The notes beneath the pieces are model-generated. The model was not told the origin of the DNA, did not search any database, and was given only the letters and a program-made list of their open reading frames with translations. Positions 15,165-20,160 of a stretch of DNA of 20,160 bases are shown in pieces; positions within the stretch are counted from its first letter, which is position 1; each line of letters begins with the position of its first letter. The stretch spans positions 1 through 20,160 of the forward strand of contig CABVEG010000006.1 in the NCBI GenBank assembly GCA_902497185.1. The letters are read 5' to 3'. Origin of the DNA: an uncultured Eubacteriales bacterium (lineage in GTDB: Bacteria > Bacillota > Clostridia > Lachnospirales > CAG-274). The position numbers and the translations under genes are program-made.

Positions 15165-15374
15165 ATGAATGCGCAAAACAAAGAAAAAATAAGTATTCAA
15201 GATAAGGGTTTGCTTACTGTTAAAGAAATGTGTGAATATATGAGTATAGGAGATCATAAAGCAAGAGAATTGTTGCATAGACCGTATAACCCGTTTACTG
15301 TAAGGATTGGGAATAGATTGTATGCTAACAAAAGGCTTTTGGATAAATGGATAGACTCACAATCAGGTAAATAA
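15165..15374 (+). CDS. xis: Tn916-type excisionase (Xis)
   Basis: ATG 15165 has GGAGGT at a suitable spacing. The 69-residue protein reads LLTVKEMCEYMSIGDHKARE, LLHRPYNPFTVRIGN and RLYANKRLLDKWI, which is the excisionase pattern: a helix-turn-helix reading 'tvkEaceyl.ig..karelL', a wing with the F-x-V-RIGN-RLYA-NK strand, and the closing KWI helix. It is full length for the family (Tn916 Xis is 67). Such proteins bend DNA at the element ends and tilt the integrase reaction toward excision. It is followed after ~100 bases by the integrase, the normal order, with two direct repeats in the gap. Confidence 0.9.
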   Translation: MNAQNKEKISIQDKGLLTVKEMCEYMSIGDHKARELLHRPYNPFTVRIGNRLYANKRLLDKWIDSQSGK

Positions 15375-15376
15375 AA

Positions 15377-15406
15377 GTATTGCGTTAATAAGCTGTATTG
15401 CGTTAA
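15377..15406 (+). repeat. 12-bp direct repeat between xis and int
   Basis: GTATTGCGTTAA occurs at 15377-15388 and again at 15395-15406 with an 18-base period. It overlaps the probable int promoter region (TATAAT at 15409-15414), so a binding site for Xis, Int or a repressor is plausible. Confidence 0.55.
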
Positions 15407-15475
15407 AATATAATTAACTAACAATATGGCTTATTTTTGTCTTCAGGTATTATATTAAGAAAGGACATAATAAGT

Positions 15476-16639
15476 ATGGGAAAAAATTTAAAAGGAAAGG
15501 AAATAGGAAAAAATTTAACACAGAGAAAAGATGGTAGATATGAGGCAAAATATGTAGACCAGTTTGGAAGAAGGCACACTATATGTGATCCTAAGTTGGC
15601 GGTTGTAAGAAAAAAGTTAAATGAAGCACTTTATAATAAGGAGCATAGCATATATTCATCTGAATGTAAATTAACATTAGATGAGTGGTTTAATATTTGG
15701 GTAAATACATATTATAAAAATAAAGTTAAAGAAATAACGTACATTAATAAAGTTGATAGATATAATGGTAAAATTAAAGGTTCTTCTATTGGTAAAATGA
15801 AACTAGTTGATATACGGCCAATACACATACAAGAATATGTAAACAGTCTAAAAGAAGCAAATTTAAAACAAGGGACAATAGGCATATACATAAGTCTTAT
15901 CAGGGCTCCTTTAAAGCAGGCTATTTTGGAAGGGTATATTACAAGAAATCCAGTTGATGGGATAAGTATACCAAGGGATGATTATAAAGAAAAATTGGTA
16001 TTAACGCATGAGGAGCAGGAGAGATTCTTTAAATATGCAAGTATAAGCTCATTATATAAGCTTTATAAGTTTTTGTTGCTCACTGGGGTTAGAATTAATG
16101 AGGCATTGGCTTTGACATGGGATGATGTTGATTTTGATACTAAGATCATACGTATTAATAAAACACTACATTGCTATAGTGGAAGGCAAAAACAAATGTT
16201 AAAGGATCTTAATGCGGAAGAGAGTACACACTTAGAGTACAGGGTAGGTACACCTAAGACGCGGCAAAGTATAAGGAATATTCCAATATCTGAGTGTTGT
16301 TATACTTTATTAAAAGAAATGGAGGCAGAAAATAAACTTAATATAAATATAGTATTCCATAATAAGCGAGGAGCATTTTTAAATGTGAATAATGTGGATT
16401 ATAGTTTAAAGAAAATATGTTCTCAAATAATAGCAACGGAAGATGCAAATTTTCCATTAATAACCCCGCATACTTTTAGACATACATTTACAACACGTTG
16501 TATAGAGCGAGGCGTTAGTCCTAAGGTAATTCAAAAAGTATTAGGACATGCAACATTAGACATGACATTAAAGATATACACCCATGTAACAGATCAATAT
16601 TTAACAGAAGAAATGTCAAAAATCAACATAGAGATTTGA
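15476..16639 (+). CDS. int: tyrosine integrase of the Tn916 family
   Basis: An open frame from 15437 exists, but ATG 15476 with AAAGGA upstream is the better start (387 residues). The N-terminal arm-binding domain reads IGKNLTQRKDGRYEAKYVDQ and FGRRHTI, as in Tn916 Int. A core-binding SAM-like domain follows (LTLDEWFNIWVNTYYKNKVK). The catalytic domain shows Arg206 in TGVRINEAL, a lysine near 261 (TPKTRQSIRNIP), His332-x-x-Arg335 in PHTFRHTF, His358 in VLGHATLDMTLKIY and the nucleophile Tyr368 in KIYTHV. All active-site residues are present, so it should be competent for strand exchange. It integrates and excises the element whose right end lies just downstream. It is probably transcribed with xis. 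Confidence 0.93.
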   Translation: MGKNLKGKEIGKNLTQRKDGRYEAKYVDQFGRRHTICDPKLAVVRKKLNEALYNKEHSIYSSECKLTLDEWFNIWVNTYYKNKVKEITYINKVDRYNGKIKGSSIGKMKLVDIRPIHIQEYVNSLKEANLKQGTIGIYISLIRAPLKQAILEGYITRNPVDGISIPRDDYKEKLVLTHEEQERFFKYASISSLYKLYKFLLLTGVRINEALALTWDDVDFDTKIIRINKTLHCYSGRQKQMLKDLNAEESTHLEYRVGTPKTRQSIRNIPISECCYTLLKEMEAENKLNINIVFHNKRGAFLNVNNVDYSLKKICSQIIATEDANFPLITPHTFRHTFTTRCIERGVSPKVIQKVLGHATLDMTLKIYTHVTDQYLTEEMSKINIEI

Positions 16640-16665
16640 TTTAAGTGGTATAAAGATGCCATATT

Positions 16666-16687
16666 AAAATGTCGGCAAAATGTCGGC
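16666..16687 (+). repeat. tandem 11-bp repeat after int, candidate integrase arm site
   Basis: AAAATGTCGGC occurs twice head-to-tail at 16666-16676 and 16677-16687, 26 bases after the int stop. Tn916-type integrases use short direct repeats near the element ends as arm-binding sites, so this likely lies inside the right end. The attachment core itself is not identifiable without the left end. Confidence 0.55.
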
Positions 16688-16792
16688 AAATCAATAGAAT
16701 TGGCAATTTGCACAAACATTTATACCTTAAAAATGGCTTATTTACTAGTGTTTTATCATCAGATAGGGTAAAATAGACTAGTTTATGTAATT

Positions 16793-16826
16793 TGTAACAT
16801 AAATTAAATATTTCAAAAGTGTTACA
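16793..16826 (+). repeat. 7-bp inverted repeat upstream of rdgB
   Basis: TGTAACA (16793-16799) and TGTTACA (16820-16826) are exact reverse complements with 20 bases between. It lies just before the rdgB promoter and could be an operator, or it could be chance in AT-rich DNA. Confidence 0.35.
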
Positions 16827-16837
16827 CTGTAAATATG

Positions 16838-16866
16838 TGGAAAAATTATTTTATATGTGGTATACT
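16838..16866 (+). promoter_or_regulatory. promoter of the rdgB-yfcE-tex operon
   Basis: TGGAAA (16838-16843) and TATACT (16861-16866) are 17 bases apart, and TGG at 16858-16860 gives an extended -10. The start codon is 33 bases downstream, after AGAGGTAA. Confidence 0.55.
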
Positions 16867-16898
16867 AATAACATAATCTTTTGAAAAGAGGTAACGTT

Positions 16899-17486
16899 AT
16901 GAAAACTATTATTTTTGCTACTAAAAATATGGGTAAAATGAAGGAAATAAAAGCAAAACTTCCTGATTATGATGTTAAAAGTATGGAAGAAATAGGAATT
17001 GATATTGATGTTGATGAAAATGGTAAAACATTTGAGGAGAATGCAATAATAAAAGCAGAAGAAATTATGAAAGTTTGCAACGAAATAGTTGTGGCAGATG
17101 ATTCAGGTCTTGAAATTGACTATCTTAATAAAGCTCCCGGCGTTTTATCTGCAAGATATTTGGGACACGATACATCATATGATTATAAAAATGCAAAAAT
17201 TTTGGAACAGCTTAAAGATGTGCCTCAAGATAAGAGGACTGCACGCTTTGTATGCGCAATGGCTGTTGCCTGTCCTGACAGAGAAACAAAAGTTGTAAGA
17301 GGTACAATTGAGGGAATTATAGGCTATGAAATAGTGGGAGAAAACGGATTTGGCTATGACCCTATTTTTTTTGTCCCGGAGCTTGGCAAGACTACAGCAG
17401 AGCTTTCTATGGAGGAAAAAAATAAAATAAGTCATAGAGGAAAGGCTCTTGACAAGGTCAGAGAAATATTAGAGGGTATGAAATGA
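16899..17486 (+). CDS. rdgB: XTP/dITP diphosphatase (Ham1/RdgB family)
   Basis: ATG 16899 follows AGAGGTAA; an upstream in-frame codon at 16881 lies within the leader and is rejected, leaving 195 residues. The enzyme hydrolyses dITP, ITP and XTP to monophosphate and pyrophosphate, keeping deaminated purines out of DNA and RNA in the cytoplasm. Family motifs: IIFATKNMGKMKEI at the start (normally T/S-x-N-x-x-K), TFEENAIIKAE at 44-54, VVADDSGLEID at 64-74 with the metal-binding aspartate D68, GENGFGYDPIFFVPE at 147-161, and SHRGKAL at 178-184 for the base. All are present. It overlaps the next gene by 4 bases (ATGA), indicating translational coupling. Confidence 0.95.
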   Translation: MKTIIFATKNMGKMKEIKAKLPDYDVKSMEEIGIDIDVDENGKTFEENAIIKAEEIMKVCNEIVVADDSGLEIDYLNKAPGVLSARYLGHDTSYDYKNAKILEQLKDVPQDKRTARFVCAMAVACPDRETKVVRGTIEGIIGYEIVGENGFGYDPIFFVPELGKTTAELSMEEKNKISHRGKALDKVREILEGMK

Positions 17487-17971
17487 GAATTTTGGTTGTT
17501 AGTGATACACACGGTAATTTGAGTAAGGTTTATAAGGTTGTGAATTCAATTTCAAATTTGATTGACGGCATTATTCATTGCGGAGATATAGTTGATGATG
17601 CTGATGCTTTAAGAGCGAGATACACAGATTTAAAAATTTACAATGTCAGAGGTAATTGCGATTATGGCTCTGCTGTTCCTAATGAAGATGTTTTTGTTTT
17701 AGGCGGAAAAAAATTTTTTGTTACTCACGGTGATTTATATGGAGTGAATTGGAGTATTGACAGATTGTGCTATAAGGGTGCTGAAATTGGTGCAGATGTG
17801 TGTCTTTATGGTCATACTCATATACCTGTTGTAGATAATTATAACGGTATGGTAATTATGAACCCCGGCAGTCTTACATCACCAAGGGGTGGCAGTACAT
17901 TTAGTTATGGTATTATAAAAATAGAAAATGGCATTGTTATGCCAAGTATAGTGGAATATAAAGAGGTATAA
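17483..17971 (+). CDS. yfcE: metallophosphoesterase, YfcE/MJ0936 family
   Basis: ATG 17483 overlaps the rdgB stop (ATGA). The 162-residue protein carries the calcineurin-like motifs in order: VVSDTHGN (D8, H10), HCGDIVDD (G34, D35), VRGNCDYG (N58), FFVTHGD (H82) and LYGHTHIP (H111, H113), closing with MNPGSLTSPRGG. These residues bind two metal ions. YfcE-type enzymes are manganese-dependent phosphodiesterases that act on artificial substrates; the natural one is uncertain. The rdgB-yfcE pairing is frequent in Firmicutes and suggests nucleotide or RNA housekeeping. The next gene starts one base after its stop. Confidence 0.93.
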   Translation: MRILVVSDTHGNLSKVYKVVNSISNLIDGIIHCGDIVDDADALRARYTDLKIYNVRGNCDYGSAVPNEDVFVLGGKKFFVTHGDLYGVNWSIDRLCYKGAEIGADVCLYGHTHIPVVDNYNGMVIMNPGSLTSPRGGSTFSYGIIKIENGIVMPSIVEYKEV

Positions 17972-17972
17972 A

Positions 17973-20111
17973 ATGGATATTATAAAAACACTTGCAGAAG
18001 AATTTAAAATAAAGGCAGGACAGGTCGAAAATACTGTAAAACTTATTGACGAGGGCAATACAATTCCTTTTATTGCCAGATACAGAAAGGAAATGACAGG
18101 CTCTCTTGATGATGTTGTTTTAAGAGATTTGTTTGACAGGCTTACTTATTTAAGAAACCTTGATGAAAAAAGAGAGCAGGTCAGAAATTTAATTGCGGAG
18201 CAGGAAAAACTGACTGACGAAATTAATATGGCTCTTGATAAGGCAGAAACCGTTACTGAAATAGATGATATTTACAGACCATTCAGACCTAAGAGAAGAA
18301 CAAGAGCAACTATTGCAAAGGAAAAGGGTTTAGAGCCTCTTGCATCATTGATTTTGCTCCAGCTTACAAAAGTGCCTGTTGAAAAAGAGGCTGAAAAGTA
18401 TATAAATTCAGAAAAGGAAGTCAATAGTACCGAAGATGCAATTAACGGAGCTAAGGATATTATAGCTGAAATGATTTCAGATGATGCTGACTACAGAGCA
18501 CTTATACGAAAACTTACTTACAATGAAGGACTTATTTCAACTAAAGCTGTTGATGAAGAAGTTGAATCAGTATATGAAATGTATTATGATTACAGCGAGC
18601 CTGTTAAAAAGATAGCAGGTCACAGAGTTCTTGCAATTAACCGAGGTGAGAAGGAAAAGGTGTTAAATGTTAAACTTGAAGCACCTGTAGAAAATATATT
18701 AAAACAGCTGGAAAATAAAATTTTAAGGGATAATAAATATACAAGTGAAATTTTAAAGGAAACCATTGAGGACAGCTATAAGCGTCTTATTGCTCCTGCT
18801 GTTGAAAGAGAGATAAGAAACGATTTAACGGAAAAGGCAGAGGAAAGTGCTATAAAGGTATTTGGCGAAAATTTAAAGCAGCTTCTTTTACAGCCTCCGA
18901 TTAAGGATAAGGTTGTTCTTGCTCTTGACCCGGGCTTTAGAACAGGCTGTAAGGTTGCCGTTGTTGATGGAATAGGCAAGGTACTTGATACAGGTGTTAT
19001 TTATCCTGTACCTCCTCATAACAAGGTAGAACAGTCAGAAAAAATTATTACAAATATGATTAAAAAGCATAATGTTGATATAATAGCCATAGGTAACGGC
19101 ACAGCCTCAAGAGAAACTGAAATGTTTGTTGTTAATCTTATTAAAAAGCTTGACAAAGAGGTGCTTTACATTATTGTAAATGAGGCAGGCGCTTCCGTAT
19201 ATTCGGCTTCAAAATTAGGCTCTCAGGAATTTCCTGATTTTGATGTAGCATTAAGGAGTGCCGTAAGCCTTGGAAGAAGATTGCAGGACCCTTTGGCAGA
19301 GCTTGTTAAAATAGAGCCTAAGAGCATTGGTGTAGGACAATATCAGCATGATATGAATCAGAAAAGACTTAGTGAGGCTTTAGGCGGTGTAGTTGAAAGC
19401 TGTGTTAATAATGTAGGTGTTGACTTAAATACGGCATCAGCGTCACTACTGTCATATGTTTCAGGCATTAGCGGAGCAGTGGCAAAGAATATACTTGCTT
19501 ACAGAGAGGAAAACGGTAAATTTAATTCAAGAAAAGAGCTGTTAAAGGTTGCAAAGTTGGGACCAAAGGCTTTTGAGCAATGTGCAGGCTTTTTGAGGAT
19601 TGCTGATGGCAAAACTCCTCTTGACAGCACAGGTGTGCACCCTGAAAGCTATGATGTGGCTGAAAGCCTTATTGAAAAATGCGGCTTTAGTATTGATGAC
19701 ATTAAAAAAGGCGGTATAAATGATATTGGCAAGGCTGTAGGAAATATTGAAAAAATGGCTAAGGAGCTAAAAGTCGGTGTTCCTACATTACAGGATATAA
19801 TTAAAGAGCTTGAAAAGCCAGGACGTGACCCTAGAGATGAAATGCCCAAGCCTATTTTAAAATCTGATGTGCTTTCTATGGAGGACTTGCAGGAGGGTAT
19901 GGTGCTTAAGGGAACTGTAAGAAATGTAATTGATTTTGGTGTCTTTGTGGATATTGGTGTTCATCAGGATGGACTTGTCCATATTTCACAGATTTGTGAC
20001 AGATATATTAAACATCCTTTGGAGGCTGTAAGTGTAGGCGATATTGTGGATGTAAAGGTTTTAAGTGTGGATGTTAAGAAACATAGAATTTCTCTTAGTA
20101 TGAAGCTGTAA
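17973..20111 (+). CDS. tex: Tex family RNA-binding transcription accessory protein
   Basis: ATG 17973 has AGAGGTAT shortly upstream, within the end of yfcE. At 712 residues it is the usual length. Domains in order: an N-terminal helical region with NTIPFIARYRKEMTGSLDD; a YqgF/RNase H-like domain with LALDPGFRTGCKVAVVDG and AIGNGTASRETE; helix-hairpin-helix repeats around LLSYVSGISGAVAKNILAYR and KLGPKAFEQCAGFLRI; and a C-terminal S1 domain (VLKGTVRNVIDFGVFVDIGV, then DGLVHISQI and HRISLSMK). The protein binds RNA and associates with the transcription machinery; its precise role is unclear. It ends the operon, and a large hairpin follows immediately. Confidence 0.95.
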   Translation: MDIIKTLAEEFKIKAGQVENTVKLIDEGNTIPFIARYRKEMTGSLDDVVLRDLFDRLTYLRNLDEKREQVRNLIAEQEKLTDEINMALDKAETVTEIDDIYRPFRPKRRTRATIAKEKGLEPLASLILLQLTKVPVEKEAEKYINSEKEVNSTEDAINGAKDIIAEMISDDADYRALIRKLTYNEGLISTKAVDEEVESVYEMYYDYSEPVKKIAGHRVLAINRGEKEKVLNVKLEAPVENILKQLENKILRDNKYTSEILKETIEDSYKRLIAPAVEREIRNDLTEKAEESAIKVFGENLKQLLLQPPIKDKVVLALDPGFRTGCKVAVVDGIGKVLDTGVIYPVPPHNKVEQSEKIITNMIKKHNVDIIAIGNGTASRETEMFVVNLIKKLDKEVLYIIVNEAGASVYSASKLGSQEFPDFDVALRSAVSLGRRLQDPLAELVKIEPKSIGVGQYQHDMNQKRLSEALGGVVESCVNNVGVDLNTASASLLSYVSGISGAVAKNILAYREENGKFNSRKELLKVAKLGPKAFEQCAGFLRIADGKTPLDSTGVHPESYDVAESLIEKCGFSIDDIKKGGINDIGKAVGNIEKMAKELKVGVPTLQDIIKELEKPGRDPRDEMPKPILKSDVLSMEDLQEGMVLKGTVRNVIDFGVFVDIGVHQDGLVHISQICDRYIKHPLEAVSVGDIVDVKVLSVDVKKHRISLSMKL

Positions 20112-20119
20112 ATTAGTGT

Positions 20120-20153
20120 TTATCTTACGATTGGCTTGCCAATCGTAAGATAA
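20120..20153 (+). terminator. perfect 15-bp hairpin after tex
   Basis: TTATCTTACGATTGG (20120-20134) and CCAATCGTAAGATAA (20139-20153) pair without a mismatch around a CTTG loop. No T tract follows (GAATTCA, then the window ends), so it is either a terminator without the usual tail, a bidirectional one, or an mRNA-stabilising stem. Confidence 0.65.
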
Positions 20154-20160
20154 GAATTCA

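Noticed and set aside
1..16640. A complete integrative conjugative element
   Set aside because: Only xis and int are recognised; no relaxase, coupling protein, secretion ATPase or replication gene is visible, so only an element end can be claimed.
15377..16687. CRISPR array from the short repeats near int
   Set aside because: Only two copies at each place, 11-12 bases long, with no spacer-like spacing or cas genes.

Overview
The window looks like a low-GC Firmicute, most likely a member of the Clostridia. The evidence is AT-rich codon use, strong AGGAGG-type ribosome sites, TATAAT promoters, a Tn916-type excisionase/integrase pair, S-layer homology domains and a Clostridia-style rdgB-yfcE-tex run. 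Every supported gene lies on the + strand. I see no rRNA, tRNA or CRISPR array.

Layout. (1) 1-2000 is decayed phage or mobile DNA: the end of an unknown ORF, a small phage gene broken by an in-frame TGA, a frameshifted HNH endonuclease, a conserved-looking orphan, a 31-codon ORF, a BspA-type leucine-rich-repeat scrap and another remnant with an in-frame stop. (2) 2036-3932 is an intact three-gene operon with a good promoter: a 'STGCKT' protein, a minimal P-loop ATPase, and a protein starting TEDEKSG. I know this grouping only as an uncharacterised gene set of gut Firmicutes; it is the best candidate here for an undescribed system. A second, dead copy of the ATPase follows (3960-4561). (3) 4562-7975 is an accessory cluster with toxin-antitoxin flavour: a coiled-coil protein, a Panacea/DUF4065-like protein, a P-loop protein, a truncated Panacea protein, a DUF4160/DUF2442 pair and a damaged ribbon-helix-helix regulator. 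(4) 7976-15128 holds cell-surface and defence genes: an S-layer homology protein split by a frameshift, a TIR-domain protein, and a 1504-residue secreted protein whose last ~348 residues are a flotillin C-terminus, which is a striking chimera. (5) 15165-16639 is the excisionase and tyrosine integrase, with short direct repeats on both sides; this is probably the right end of an integrated element. (6) 16899-20111 is core chromosome: rdgB, yfcE and tex in one operon, closed by a perfect 15-bp hairpin.

The accessory part is a graveyard and a workshop at once. At least six genes are broken by stops, frameshifts, truncation or loss of the start codon, while the three-gene operon, the TIR gene, the DUF4160/DUF2442 pair, xis and int look intact. 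A 15-bp element (TTGTACAGGCATATC) recurs upstream of the 5175 gene and the chimera, with a shorter match upstream of the S-layer gene, which hints at common regulation or duplication. No conjugation or replication genes are visible, so whether the element still moves cannot be judged from this window.
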